Positions 26,681 to 36,185 of a DNA stretch of 62,906 bases are shown piece by piece. Position 1 is the first letter of the stretch; each line of letters begins with the position of its first letter. Made by a program: the position numbers and the translations under genes. This DNA is from Candidatus Paracaedibacteraceae bacterium (GTDB lineage: Bacteria; Pseudomonadota; Alphaproteobacteria; Paracaedibacterales; Paracaedibacteraceae): contig JAIBEV010000053.1 in the NCBI GenBank assembly GCA_019459505.1, positions 1-62,906 of the forward strand, written 5' to 3'. The notes beneath the pieces were generated by a model. That model was not told where the DNA came from, ran no database searches, and saw only the letters and a list, made by a program, of their open reading frames with translations.

Positions 26681-27652
26681 CTATATCAATGGCTTATAAA
26701 AATCGTCAATTAGTTGATGCATTGTTTGGGGATCTTCCACACGATTAACGGCAACCCGATAATCTGCAGAATTATCTAATCCCTTACTGTACCAGGCTAC
26801 ATGCTTGCGCGCAATTTTAATTCCTGTGGCAACCCCATAATGGGATAAAATATCATCCAAATGATTTTTAACGGTTTGACGCTGACTTTCCATGTCAGGA
26901 TCGGGCAAATGAGTCCCCGTTTTCAGATAGTGACCGATTTGATTAATAAACCAGGGCCGACCATAACAGCCTCGTCCTACCATGAGGCCATCCGCACCGC
27001 TTTGTTCTAAAAGTGTTGTTGCGTCCTCAACACAGACCACATCACCATTACCAATCACCGGCACCTTAACTGCTTCTTTCACTCTTCGAATAAAAGCCCA
27101 ATCAGCTCGCCCATTATAAAGTTGACAGCGGGTCCGTCCATGAATTGTAATCATTTTGACACCGCAATCTTCTGCTATCTTCGCCAGATTTGGAGCATTA
27201 CGGCTATTGTCATCCCATCCCGTGCGCATTTTCAAGGTAACGGGAACCTTGACGGCCTTAACCGTCGCTTCGATAATGCGTGCAGCAAGCCCCTCATCCC
27301 GCATCAACGACGAGCCTGCATGACCATTCACAACCTTTTTAACGGGGCACCCCATATTAATATCAATAATCTGTGCACCCAAATCTTCATTCAATCGAGC
27401 CGCTTCAGCCATAACCTGGGGTTCACAGCCAGCCAATTGAACTGCCATTGGTAATTCTTCTGGGGATTTTTCAATCATCTTCATTGTTTGACGCACCTGA
27501 CGCACCATAGCTTGGCTAGCAATCATCTCAGAAATTACAAGTCCTGCCCCCATTCGCTTAACCAATCGACGAAAGGGCATATCCGTTACCCCAGACATGG
27601 GCGCCAAAATAACTGGCATTTCTAGTTGAATTGTATCAATTTTAATTGTCAT
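26681..27652 (-). CDS. dusB: tRNA-dihydrouridine synthase B (NifR3)
   Basis: 323 aa FMN-dependent TIM-barrel enzyme that reduces uridine to dihydrouridine in tRNA D-loops. It shows LAPMSGVTDMPFRRL (FMN site), the catalytic Cys in DINMGCPVKKVVNGHAGSSL, KMRTGWDD, TIHGRTRCQLYNG and GNGDV. Length and motifs are normal. It heads the ntr operon, as nifR3 does in many alphaproteobacteria, and is probably co-transcribed with the downstream NtrC remnant. Confidence 0.95.
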   Translation of the reverse strand: MTIKIDTIQLEMPVILAPMSGVTDMPFRRLVKRMGAGLVISEMIASQAMVRQVRQTMKMIEKSPEELPMAVQLAGCEPQVMAEAARLNEDLGAQIIDINMGCPVKKVVNGHAGSSLMRDEGLAARIIEATVKAVKVPVTLKMRTGWDDNSRNAPNLAKIAEDCGVKMITIHGRTRCQLYNGRADWAFIRRVKEAVKVPVIGNGDVVCVEDATTLLEQSGADGLMVGRGCYGRPWFINQIGHYLKTGTHLPDPDMESQRQTVKNHLDDILSHYGVATGIKIARKHVAWYSKGLDNSADYRVAVNRVEDPQTMHQLIDDFYKPLI

Positions 27653-28010
27653 ACCAAATAAATCTTATTGTTCAATCTTGTTAGTCAGAATACACGAACT
27701 TTTAAATGTGCGCAATAATTAGGCACAAGCAAAATACAGGGCATCTGTATTTTCATGACTGTAGTGTCGTTCTGCAATCATATAGTATGCATGGCAACTA
27801 ATAAACAAAGGAAAAAATAAAATAAAAATTATCGCTGTTATAACTTTTTATTTGAGTGTAAAAATTATTTTTATTGCTGTCTGTTAAGAAGAAAGTTAAA
27901 GCTTCTCAAAGACTGCCTTCTTAGATGAGCTGTTTCCTCAAAAACTGAGTCATATGATTAAGTATAATAGAAGTTAAGGTAAATCCATTAATATTTCCTG
28001 TATCTAAATC
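27653..28010. other. Gene-free interval with one hairpin
   Basis: This is the promoter region of the dusB-ntr operon plus the 3' flank of the broken hydrolase. A perfect 9-bp hairpin AAAATACAG/CTGTATTTT lies at 27731-27753. It could be a regulatory stem or a weak bidirectional terminator. I see no gene. Confidence 0.45.
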
Positions 28011-28975
28011 TCATTTTAGAGGAAACAACCACGGAATTAATTGCTTATAAAGGCAATAATCTGAAAAGCTATTATGCAATGTATGATCAATTATGATCCG
28101 TGAAGTTTTTACTCCTATATTAAATTTTAAGGGAGAATCCTTATAAATCTGCTCATGATTACTTGCTAAAAGGTGCATGAACAGCTTTTCTATTGCTTGG
28201 ATAGCATCATAGGCCTTAGAACTTATTTTTACCCCCAACACTGAGGGATCTACCATTGCATCAAAAGATATACCTGCCTTAATATTTTTAATCTTGTTAA
28301 TACAGTTTAAACTCAGCATTCCTCCCAACGAATGGCCTATTATTATGCTAGATTCGAAATCAATTTCTTCGTTTAGTAGAGGGTCAGTAGAATTTATAGA
28401 GACGAGGCTATTGAGAACAAAATAAATATCTTGAGTGCAAACCTTAATCAGTTGATCATCGGGCGGTGCTTTAAGAAATATATGACGGCCATCAGGAAAA
28501 CTAACTAAGCTGACAACATAAGAATAATTTACAAAGCATACAACATAACCTTCGCTGGCTAAGCCTTCACAAAATGCTGTGTATGCATAAGGACCGCTAT
28601 CATTCCAGGGCAAAATATAATTAAAGGGAAAGAAGAAGAAGGATGGAGCGGAACGTTAGGTCGAGAATAAGTATAAATTCTTTCTACATCACTTAGTATT
28701 TTAGAGGTTACTTGCCCTCTCTGGATTTCAGTAGCTAAAAATTTCTCCCAATACGGCATTACCGGAAAATCCACCTTAAAGGGTTTCTTTTCCCCTTTAG
28801 TCGGATAATATAACTTTATCATCAGTTCTCGATGATGAGCAGGATTAAGAGAAGAAAAATCTTCTTTATTACAAGAGTATAATTCTTGCCTATTTTTATC
28901 AATTAAATGGAAAATTTTGGTTCCAACCGCATACCTTCCTAATGGCTCGGGAAATAAAAGGCAAGATTCTTCCAT
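28011..28975 (-). pseudogene. PAF-acetylhydrolase-like alpha/beta hydrolase, broken by a frameshift
   Basis: Two minus-strand frames together form one protein. The upstream part (28975 to about 28605) begins MEESCLLFPEPLGRYAVG and contains HLIDKNR and SFPLIIFCPG, as in bacterial platelet-activating-factor acetylhydrolase-like enzymes. The downstream part (about 28604-28011) continues NDSGPYAYTAFCEGLASEGY and carries the nucleophile elbow GHSLGG. The frames join if one base is restored near 28605 (after TGC CCT GG). A single-base deletion therefore inactivates the gene unless it is a sequencing error. There is no signal peptide. A His near the C-terminus (IIDHTLHNSF) could complete the triad. 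Confidence 0.8.
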
Positions 28976-29010
28976 TTTTTATCCCTACTCCTTAGCTGCG
29001 TAAAGCTAGC

Positions 29011-30312
29011 TTAGGTAATAATAACCTTAATCCAGACATGTTTAGGATCTTCCATCTTTTCAATAGCCAACGAAAATTTGTCGAACTCAACAACCACACC
29101 ATCTGATGGCAACTCCTTAGCCTTATGCAAAACAAGCCCCATCACTGTTGACACCGGATACTCTGATAAATCACAGCCTAACAAACGCTCAAGCGTATAA
29201 ATTGAGGCCCCTCCTCTTAATAAAAAGGCACCCTCCGGTAAATCAAAAACGTCTTGGGCTGAAAAATGGAACTCATCCCGGATTTTACCCGTGATAATCT
29301 GTAACAAATTATCAAAACTTAAGAATCCTACCAATGTTTCACCCGAATAAACCAACGCTAAATGAGACGCGCCTCGCCGAAATTGCTCTAGTAAATCCAA
29401 GGCGTTATTTGTCACTTGAGTCCGTAAAATAGGACGGATAAATTCCTTTAATTCCAGAGCTCGATTATGGAATACCAAGCCTGGAATTAAATCTTTAATA
29501 TGAATAACCCCTAATACATTATCCGTTGATCCATCACAAACAGGGTAACGACTAAATTTAGTTTTCACAAGCAATCGCATTTCTTGAATTAAAGGCTTTG
29601 AAGCATCCACAAAAATCAAGTCATCCACCGGACGCATGACATCAGACACCTGTAAATCATATAATTCAAGTAAATGGTTGAGTGTTTTTATTTCCTTATG
29701 GGATAGCTCTCCGTGATGATGACTTGCCGTTAGCATTCCCTTAAGTTCAGAAACAGACACCAAATGATCATGGTGCGCTATTTGGCCCAATCGCATCCAT
29801 TCTAGAATTTTATTAGAGCTTGCATTCAAAAGAGCAATCAATGGATACATTAACCAATAAAAGGCATACAATGGTGCAGCTGATAAAAGCGACATTTTGA
29901 TGGGCTGGCGAATGGCCATTGATTTTGGCATTAATTCACCAATAACAATATGTAAATAAGAAATAATTGTAAAAGCTAAGACAAGCGAAATGAGATGAAT
30001 AACCTGTTGAGAGAAGACACCCAAACTTTCAAAAATCGGAGTCAACAATTCAGCAAAGGCGGGCTCACCAATCCATCCTAACCCCAAAGAGGATAACGTG
30101 ATCCCTAATTGACAAGCGGACAAATAAGCATCCAAGTTAGAGTGAACTTTCGCTAAAAGATGCCCCTTGATCCCATGGGCGGTCGACAAATTTTCTACCT
30201 GTGTTTGTCGGATTTTAACCAAGGAGAATTCTGCAACAACAAAGAACCCATTTAAAATAACAAAACCCAAAGCGGCTAGAATCAAGGCGAAATTAGTTAA
30301 GAAGCTCATCAT
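29011..30312 (-). CDS. CNNM/CorC (HlyC/CorC) family transmembrane protein, YtfL-like
   Basis: 433 aa. The N-terminal DUF21/CNNM membrane domain (1-200) has helices FALILAALGFVILNGFFVVA and GITLSSLGLGWIGEPA. A CBS pair follows (about 210-335; VSDVMRPVDDLIFVDAS, RYPVCDGSTDNVLGVIHIKD), then a CorC/HlyC C-terminal domain (about 350-433; LRGGASIYTLERLL). The family is linked to Mg2+/Co2+ efflux or homeostasis. Old haemolysin annotations are not supported by function. A second paralogue lies at 36186-37457 with a different C-terminal half. It starts MMSFLTNF; either Met is possible. Confidence 0.9.
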   Translation of the reverse strand: MMSFLTNFALILAALGFVILNGFFVVAEFSLVKIRQTQVENLSTAHGIKGHLLAKVHSNLDAYLSACQLGITLSSLGLGWIGEPAFAELLTPIFESLGVFSQQVIHLISLVLAFTIISYLHIVIGELMPKSMAIRQPIKMSLLSAAPLYAFYWLMYPLIALLNASSNKILEWMRLGQIAHHDHLVSVSELKGMLTASHHHGELSHKEIKTLNHLLELYDLQVSDVMRPVDDLIFVDASKPLIQEMRLLVKTKFSRYPVCDGSTDNVLGVIHIKDLIPGLVFHNRALELKEFIRPILRTQVTNNALDLLEQFRRGASHLALVYSGETLVGFLSFDNLLQIITGKIRDEFHFSAQDVFDLPEGAFLLRGGASIYTLERLLGCDLSEYPVSTVMGLVLHKAKELPSDGVVVEFDKFSLAIEKMEDPKHVWIKVIIT

Positions 30313-30511
30313 ATTTTCCAGTTAGTAATCCTTCATCCTATAAAGGGACAACCTGCATTAAATTCTTTCAGAATCAAGAATTTTGTCTTCTATATAGAAT
30401 AAAGAATCAGAAAGTTTATAGTATATAACAATCACATCTAGATTCTCAAGTTTTTTTCAAACTCTTTTAAAAGATAATAAAAGAGGGGCTTAAAAAGAGT
30501 ATGAATAATAC

Positions 30512-30540
30512 AAAAAAGCCGGAAACCTAGTTCCGGCTTT
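30512..30540 (-). terminator. Intrinsic terminator of the Bax-inhibitor-1 gene
   Basis: On the minus strand AAAGCCGGAA-CTAGGT-TTCCGGCTTT runs into TTG, 20 bp after the stop of the gene at 30561. The 10-bp perfect stem with a T-rich tail is a standard terminator. Confidence 0.85.
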
Positions 30541-30560
30541 GAAGACCTTCATCGTTGACT

Positions 30561-31271
30561 TTAGTCGCGGCGATCGCCAAACAACCGTAGCAAGGATAGA
30601 AAGATGTTAATAAAATCGAGGTATAAAGCTAAGGCACCCATTACCGCTTTTTTACCTGCAATTTCTGCACTATCCGATTCAAAGTAAATATCTTTAATTT
30701 TTTGTGTATCATAGGCTGTCAACCCTGTAAAGATCACCACCGAAAGCGCGGATAAAACAAAGCTCATTGCATTACTGTGCATAAAAATATTAACGACCGA
30801 AGCAATAACCACGCCAACCAATCCCATAAACAAGAAAGATCCCATGGATGTTAAATCTTTTTTAGTTGTATAGCCGTATAAAGCCATCGCTCCAAACATG
30901 CTAGCCGTAATGAAGAAAATACGGGCAACACTTTCCCCTGTATACAGTAGCAACAGTTGTGCAAGAGAAAATCCAACCAAAGTTGCATAGATCCAGAAAG
31001 TTGTTTGAGCTGCAGAAAAGCTCATCCGATCAACCCGAAAACTTAAGAATAGCACCACCGCTAAAGGCGCAAAAAGGGTAACATATTGCATCCCTGGAGC
31101 GTAAAGAAACTGTTGTAAAGCCGGTGTTGTTGCTACTAAAAATGCTGCTAAGCCGGTAATAGCAAGACCGAGCCCCATATAAGCGAAAACACGCTGCATA
31201 TAGCCACGCAAACCTTCTTCAAAAGCCGCAAACTGGCCTGAGCGACTAACTGTACGATTTTGGTAAGACAT
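30561..31271 (-). CDS. Bax inhibitor-1 (UPF0005/YccA) family membrane protein
   Basis: 236 aa from the ATG at 31271 (MSYQNRTVSR). A further ATG five codons upstream sits on the Shine-Dalgarno GGAGAAGG, so the downstream start is right. Seven hydrophobic helices follow the FEEGLRGYMQRVFAYMGLGL motif. FRVDRMSFSAAQ, SMFGAMALYGYTTKKDL and the C-terminal TGLTAYDTQKIKDIY and ALYLDFINIFLSLLRLFG motifs are typical of the family. Bacterial members act as pH-sensitive ion leak channels or FtsH-interacting proteins; the role here is unknown. Transcription ends at the adjacent terminator. Confidence 0.92.
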   Translation of the reverse strand: MSYQNRTVSRSGQFAAFEEGLRGYMQRVFAYMGLGLAITGLAAFLVATTPALQQFLYAPGMQYVTLFAPLAVVLFLSFRVDRMSFSAAQTTFWIYATLVGFSLAQLLLLYTGESVARIFFITASMFGAMALYGYTTKKDLTSMGSFLFMGLVGVVIASVVNIFMHSNAMSFVLSALSVVIFTGLTAYDTQKIKDIYFESDSAEIAGKKAVMGALALYLDFINIFLSLLRLFGDRRD

Positions 31272-31497
31272 ACGTACCTTCTCCATAAAAATTAGTAAAA
31301 TAGACTATCTATTTAAAAATATAATACACTTTTTTATCTTAGAAAGCAATTAAAGCAGGTTTTTTTCATCTTTCGCTTATCCGGCTACGTAATTCTTAAA
31401 ATATTTTTTCATCGTTTAGTCATGGTGATTATTTTAACTTTAAGTTATTATGTGAAAGCATTTGGCGACCTTAAAACCTGACTTTTGGAGATATTGT

Positions 31498-31950
31498 ATG
31501 CTAACTCTTGGAGACCAAGCGCCTGACTTTACCTTACAAAGCGATACAGGTGAAACAATTGCGTTGTCTGCTCTCAAAGGCAAAAAAGTTGTCCTTTACT
31601 TTTATCCTAAGGACAACACCAGTGGTTGCACAACGCAAGCCTGTGATGTCCGCGATCACCTTCCTACAATTAAAGCGAAAAATGCTGTTATGGTCGGTAT
31701 TTCCAAGGATTCCTTAAAATCTCATGCAAAATTCAGAGATAACCATCACTTAAACTTTCCTTTACTCAGTGATGAAACAGGTGAAATTTGTGAAAAATAT
31801 GGGACATGGGTGGAAAAATCCATGTATGGCCGCAAGTATATGGGAATTGATCGCGCTACTTTTATCATTGACGAAGAGGGGAAGATTTCCCATATATGGC
31901 GTAAAGTAAAGATCCCTGGACACCTCATGGATATTATAGGAAAACTATAA
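31498..31950 (+). CDS. bcp: Thiol peroxidase Bcp/PrxQ-type peroxiredoxin
   Basis: 150 aa, starting at the ATG 31498 (MLTLGDQAPDFTL). It has a GGAG Shine-Dalgarno 8 nt upstream, and an upstream in-frame ATG gives non-family sequence. The peroxidatic Cys lies in YPKDNTSGCTTQACDVRD with the second Cys five residues on, as in the PrxQ/Bcp class. It reduces H2O2 and organic hydroperoxides with thioredoxin. The downstream FPLLSDETGEICEKYG and RATFIIDEEGKI motifs are canonical. It is followed after 2 nt by the Bcr/CflA gene, so the two are co-transcribed. Confidence 0.95.
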   Translation: MLTLGDQAPDFTLQSDTGETIALSALKGKKVVLYFYPKDNTSGCTTQACDVRDHLPTIKAKNAVMVGISKDSLKSHAKFRDNHHLNFPLLSDETGEICEKYGTWVEKSMYGRKYMGIDRATFIIDEEGKISHIWRKVKIPGHLMDIIGKL

Positions 31951-31952
31951 TT

Positions 31953-33131
31953 ATGCTCTCTCCCAAACATATAGCTTGGACAGTTTTTGCTATGAATGTC
32001 ATTTTGATTTCATCAATTGACATTTATATTCCCGCCGCTCCTTATCTAGCTCACCTCTTCGGTGTAGAAGATTCAATTATGAAACTAACCTTTCTAATTA
32101 ATCCTTTTTTATCCTCCCTCATTGGGATTCCCTTTGGTCGTTATTCTGATAGAATTGGTCGCCGTCCCTTTATTATTGCCGGAACTTTTTTCTATATCCT
32201 TGGCTCTTTATTATGCACGATTGCCCCTGGTATAGAAGTGTTCTTTATAGGCCGATGTCTGCAAGCAATGGGGACAGGGGGCCTATCTGTTTTAAGTGGA
32301 GCTCTCTTAGCTGATATTTTTGCTGGAGCCACCTTGGCACGTTATATGGGTATTCTTGCTAGTATTTATCCTATCGTTTTTGCCTTAGCTCCTGTTATGG
32401 GTGCTGAAATTCTCACTCATTTAGGATGGCGCTATATTTTTTCCACAAACTTAATCGCTATGGTCTGCATGGCAGCTTTTATGTGGACTATGCTTCCTGA
32501 AACAAATGGTCCCCAACAAACTTCCTATAAAACGGCAACAGGTATTGCTGGAATGCGCTCTCTTCTTTTTAGCGGCACCGCCTTTTTATTAGTGATGATT
32601 CATGCCATGCCGATTTGCTTTAACGGGATTTTCACTGTCAACAGCCCCTTTATCTATATCGATAATTTTCTCATGACTCCAACAGAGTTTGCCTATATTC
32701 AAGCCATTCCGGTGTCTACTCAATTTATTGGCGCTTTCATTTACAAGTCAATTGTTGAAAGAATTGGACTGACCAATAGCTTAAAATTTGGACTCGTGAC
32801 CACCCTTACGTTTATCCTTGTAGCAGGATGCATGATAATTGGTTGTATTCAACCCGACCCTTATCTAATTATAGCCATTATCTCAATATTCTCTTTTGGC
32901 TCTACTTTCTTGATTTCCTCGTCTGCAACGCTCATTCTTGACAAGCATACGGGTAATAAAGGTTTGACCATGTCCTATATTTCCCTGATGCGCAACCTCG
33001 CGTTATCCCTCGGGGTGGGAGTTATTTCCAGCTTCCATTATGAAACGCTTACACCCATTATTGGATGCATGATTGTGGCGGCTGCTCTCGAAGCCCTTCT
33101 AGTCCGAGCCCAATTAAGGAAGATGGCATGA
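31953..33131 (+). CDS. MFS multidrug exporter, Bcr/CflA family
   Basis: 392 aa with about twelve helices. DHA1-type signatures: SIDIYIPAAPYLAHLFGV in helix 1, IGIPFGRYSDRIGRRPFIIAG (motif A), and FIGRCLQAMGTGGLSVLSGALLADIF in helices 4-5. This group exports bicyclomycin, chloramphenicol or other small molecules; the substrate is not predictable. The stop overlaps the next ATG (ATGGCATGA, 33123-33131), so the hotdog protein is translationally coupled to it. Confidence 0.88.
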   Translation: MLSPKHIAWTVFAMNVILISSIDIYIPAAPYLAHLFGVEDSIMKLTFLINPFLSSLIGIPFGRYSDRIGRRPFIIAGTFFYILGSLLCTIAPGIEVFFIGRCLQAMGTGGLSVLSGALLADIFAGATLARYMGILASIYPIVFALAPVMGAEILTHLGWRYIFSTNLIAMVCMAAFMWTMLPETNGPQQTSYKTATGIAGMRSLLFSGTAFLLVMIHAMPICFNGIFTVNSPFIYIDNFLMTPTEFAYIQAIPVSTQFIGAFIYKSIVERIGLTNSLKFGLVTTLTFILVAGCMIIGCIQPDPYLIIAIISIFSFGSTFLISSSATLILDKHTGNKGLTMSYISLMRNLALSLGVGVISSFHYETLTPIIGCMIVAAALEALLVRAQLRKMA

Positions 33132-33583
33132 AACTTAAACGATCAACCCTCTTAAAGCTAATCAATTACTGGCTACCATTTTTAGGGGCAGGCATTAAGA
33201 TTAAATCCATCTCAAATGATATTTTATCCGTTGAAGTAGAAATGAGATTACGCTGGTGGAATCGTAATTATGTCGGAACCCACTTTGGAGGTTCCTTATA
33301 TGCGATGACTGATGCGTTTTTTATGATGATCCTCTTGGAAAACTTAGGCACAGATTATATTGTTTGGGACAAAGCCGCCACGATCCGTTTTAAAAAGCCA
33401 GGCCGCGGAACGGTTCGTGCTCACTTTCACATTCCGGCGGAAGAAATTGAAAGAATTCGCCACCTTGCCGATACCACCTATAAAGTTGAGCCTCAATTTA
33501 CCATCAATGTGGTGGATGATAGTGGCACCGTTATTGCCGAAGTCGACAAACTGTTGTATGTACGACGTAAAGATAAGGTATAA
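33128..33583 (+). CDS. DUF4442 hotdog-fold thioesterase-like protein
   Basis: 151 aa from ATG 33128 (MKLKRSTLLK), which overlaps the exporter stop; upstream in-frame codons read non-family sequence. The hotdog motif RWWNRNYVGTHFGGSLYAMT (about 41-60) has the His-Phe-Gly-Gly core used by the DUF4442/PaaI-like group, followed by FMMILLENLGTDYIVW. The protein probably hydrolyses or binds an acyl-thioester, but the substrate is unknown. Together with bcp and the exporter it forms a three-gene operon. Confidence 0.85.
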   Translation: MKLKRSTLLKLINYWLPFLGAGIKIKSISNDILSVEVEMRLRWWNRNYVGTHFGGSLYAMTDAFFMMILLENLGTDYIVWDKAATIRFKKPGRGTVRAHFHIPAEEIERIRHLADTTYKVEPQFTINVVDDSGTVIAEVDKLLYVRRKDKV

Positions 33584-33661
33584 CTTTCAGAAAAAAAGGC
33601 ATTTACTCTAACGTTTTGAATTTTTTACACTTCCCTAACAATTTAAAAACGCAGAACTGTA

Positions 33662-34867
33662 TTACTTTTCAGTTAACACCTGCCGGATCCGATTAACGCC
33701 CCAATCAATTTCCTCTTTCGTAATGACCAACGGTGGCGCTAAGCGTACAACTGTTTCATGAGTTTCTTTTGATAAGACCCCCAGCTTTGCCAGCTTTTCA
33801 CAGATATGGCGCGCAGCGACAATTTTTGGATCAATTTCAAGTCCAATCCATAGCCCCATGCCCCGGATATCTTTAACCATCTTGCTTTCAATAGAGTGCA
33901 GTTGTTTTGTCAAATAAGCCCCCATTTCTTGGCTACGCTCACACAACTGATCCTCCTCCAAAAGCTCGAGCGCTTTAACGGCAATGGCGGCCCCCAATGG
34001 ATTACCGCCAAAGGTTGAGCCATGACTTCCTGGATTAAACACATCCATTAAATGACGTTTTCCAGCTAACCCTGAGACAGGGAATAACCCTCCCCCCAAA
34101 GCTTTGCCTAAAATAACAGCATCAGGCTGAACAGCTTCATGCTCACAAGCCAAAATTTTTCCAGTGCGTCCCAGCCCACTTTGAACTTCATCCACCACCA
34201 GCATTACATTATTTTTCTTACAAATATCAGCCACTTGTTTTAACCATCCTTTAGGTGGCACCACAATGCCTGCTTCCCCCTGAATTGGCTCTGTTAGGAT
34301 AGCACAGGTGTTCGGCGTAATTGCTTTTTCAAGAGCTGCGACATTTCCAAATGGGACTGATTTAAAGCCCGTCAGAAATGGTCCAAATCCCCTTTGATAA
34401 TCTTTATCCGAAGAAAAACTGATAATTCCGATTGTTCGACCGTGGAAATTCTGGGAGGTAACAATAATTTCTGCCTGATCAGTGGGAATACCTTTAATTT
34501 GATATCCCCAACGACGCACAGCTTTAATCGCTGTTTCAACAGCTTCGGCGCCTGTATTCATGGGTAACATCCGATCCATACCCGTCATTTTACAGACTTT
34601 TTCTAAGAAACGGGGCATCACATCATTATGATAAGCACGAGAACACATAGCTAATCGGTTAACTTGATCAATCATGGCAGAAACAAGCCGAGGATGGGAA
34701 TGGCCATGGCTAACAGCTGAGTAAGCTGACATCATATCCAAATATTTTTTACCCGTTACATCCCAAAGCCATACCCCTTCACCTCGGCACAGAACAACAG
34801 GGAGGGGATGGTAATTATGAGCCCCCCACCGATCTTCAAGATCCATATAGTCTTGAGCATTCATCAT
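33662..34867 (-). CDS. rocD: Ornithine aminotransferase
   Basis: 401 aa PLP enzyme (aminotransferase class III) that converts ornithine plus 2-oxoglutarate to glutamate-5-semialdehyde and glutamate. I use ATG 34867, which overlaps the arginase TGA (ATGA). A frame extension to 34906 would lie wholly in rocF. Motifs: WDVTGKKYLDMMSAYSAVSH, PMNTGAEAVETAIK, the PLP-binding VVDEVQSGLGRTG, and Lys in DAVILGKALGGGLFPVSG, followed by STFGGNPLGAA. The length is family-typical. Coupling to rocF makes a two-step arginine breakdown operon. Confidence 0.94.
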   Translation of the reverse strand: MMNAQDYMDLEDRWGAHNYHPLPVVLCRGEGVWLWDVTGKKYLDMMSAYSAVSHGHSHPRLVSAMIDQVNRLAMCSRAYHNDVMPRFLEKVCKMTGMDRMLPMNTGAEAVETAIKAVRRWGYQIKGIPTDQAEIIVTSQNFHGRTIGIISFSSDKDYQRGFGPFLTGFKSVPFGNVAALEKAITPNTCAILTEPIQGEAGIVVPPKGWLKQVADICKKNNVMLVVDEVQSGLGRTGKILACEHEAVQPDAVILGKALGGGLFPVSGLAGKRHLMDVFNPGSHGSTFGGNPLGAAIAVKALELLEEDQLCERSQEMGAYLTKQLHSIESKMVKDIRGMGLWIGLEIDPKIVAARHICEKLAKLGVLSKETHETVVRLAPPLVITKEEIDWGVNRIRQVLTEK

Positions 34868-35826
34868 GCGTGACCCCGCTGTTGGGATAGCTGCAACCTC
34901 TTCCATTCTTTTTCTCCCATTATTGAATAGACAAATCTCCAGATCAAATTAAGTGTTTTATTCTGAATGTCTATGGCTGGGTTAAATTCCACCAATTCGA
35001 ATCCTAAAAGTTGCTCATGGTTAAGAATTCCATTCATTGCCAATAGTACATCAATTTCCAACAATCCATTGGGCTCAGCTGCCCCTGTGCCAGGGGCAAT
35101 AGAAGGATCAAAAGCATCTACATCAAAACTAATCCCAAAGTGTTGGCCATTTTTAGTTAGTAGAGCGACGGCTTCCTCAAAACATGCAGCAAAGCCTCGT
35201 TGATAAACTTCCTCCATATACATAATGCGCACCCCTAATTGGCTTAAAAGATCTTGTTCGCCTTTCTCAAAGCTACGAGCGCCGATAATGACGAGATTTG
35301 ACGGCTTTAATTTAGGCTGAGCAAAGCCGACCGACGTTAATTCACAATCCCCATATCCCATTAAAGCTGCTAAAGGCATTCCATGTCGTGCTTGAGAAAG
35401 GCTTGTTTCCGGCGTATGAGAATCTAAATGCGCGTCAATCCAAATAAGTCCAAAATCTTTTTGATGATATTGATGTATTGCAGACCATGTCCCAACAGCA
35501 ATGGAATGATCTCCTCCTAAGACAAAGGGGGTAAAGCCGTGATACAGACAATCAAGTGTATATTCATAGACTTCTTGGACGGTATTCAGCACATGGGCAA
35601 ATCGCTTCTCACCATTAGTAGAACAAAATGGCAATTTTGGAAGAGTAATACCGTTGGGATGAGCATTAATCTGATAGGACTTTTCAAAAAAAGTATGATC
35701 GAACCGCGCGGAATTTAAATTCAAGGGGTCAAAGCTATGAAAAATAGTGTGTGCCCCTGCGCCAGTCCCCATATTAGAGGCGCCCCAGCCGCTTGAAGTA
35801 CTTATAAGAGCCCAATTTTTAGACAT
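34864..35826 (-). CDS. rocF: Arginase
   Basis: 320 aa ureohydrolase that splits arginine into ornithine and urea with a binuclear Mn centre. The metal ligands are visible: His in GGDHSIAVG, the IDAHLDSH cluster (D, H, D, H) and SFDVDAFDPSIAPG (D, D). The start MSKNWALISTSSGWG is reasonable, as the substrate and metal motifs begin well inside. It forms an operon with rocD, so host arginine can feed the glutamate/proline pool. Urease is not in the window. Confidence 0.94.
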   Translation of the reverse strand: MSKNWALISTSSGWGASNMGTGAGAHTIFHSFDPLNLNSARFDHTFFEKSYQINAHPNGITLPKLPFCSTNGEKRFAHVLNTVQEVYEYTLDCLYHGFTPFVLGGDHSIAVGTWSAIHQYHQKDFGLIWIDAHLDSHTPETSLSQARHGMPLAALMGYGDCELTSVGFAQPKLKPSNLVIIGARSFEKGEQDLLSQLGVRIMYMEEVYQRGFAACFEEAVALLTKNGQHFGISFDVDAFDPSIAPGTGAAEPNGLLEIDVLLAMNGILNHEQLLGFELVEFNPAIDIQNKTLNLIWRFVYSIMGEKEWKRLQLSQQRGHA

Positions 35827-36185
35827 TTCCTCAATCCCTTAGAAACAGCCTATAAAACTATGCTATATCAATTTTTAGTAAAAATCTATTTATCGTCCGA
35901 AAAAATAGCAACCTTTAATGAGATTATTTTTTATAGTTCTTTAAAGAAGTTCCCCCCAGGCCAGCGTAATACGATCGGGAAACTTGATAGCATCAGGGCA
36001 CGCAATATTGGCTGGGAAAAGGGAGGAAGTGGAAAAAACAGTTTATAAAATAATAAATGTATCCCCTGCCTTGGGCAGGACTCTAGAGATCACAAGAGCA
36101 ATCGCCTAGGATCTTGAGTTCCCGGCTCGTTGGCCGAGAAGAAAGAAAAAGACGGCTGAAAAGAAATGATTCCTACAAGATCTGC
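35827..36185. other. Gene-free interval with a CCTGCC/GGCAGG hairpin
   Basis: It separates arginase (promoter side) from the 3' end of the CorC-like gene. CCTGCC-TTG-GGCAGG (36065-36079) repeats the core of the hairpin at 4980. A 62-codon plus-strand frame (35860-36048) has no Shine-Dalgarno and no recognisable protein character. I do not call it. Confidence 0.45.

Noticed and set aside
29011-30312. Haemolysin/toxin function of the two HlyC/CorC-type proteins
   Set aside because: Domain layout (DUF21, CBS, CorC_HlyC) is that of Mg2+/Co2+ homeostasis proteins; haemolysin is a legacy label.
35860-36048. 62-codon ORF between arginase and the CorC gene
   Set aside because: No ribosome-binding site, no family features, sits in a promoter/terminator gap.
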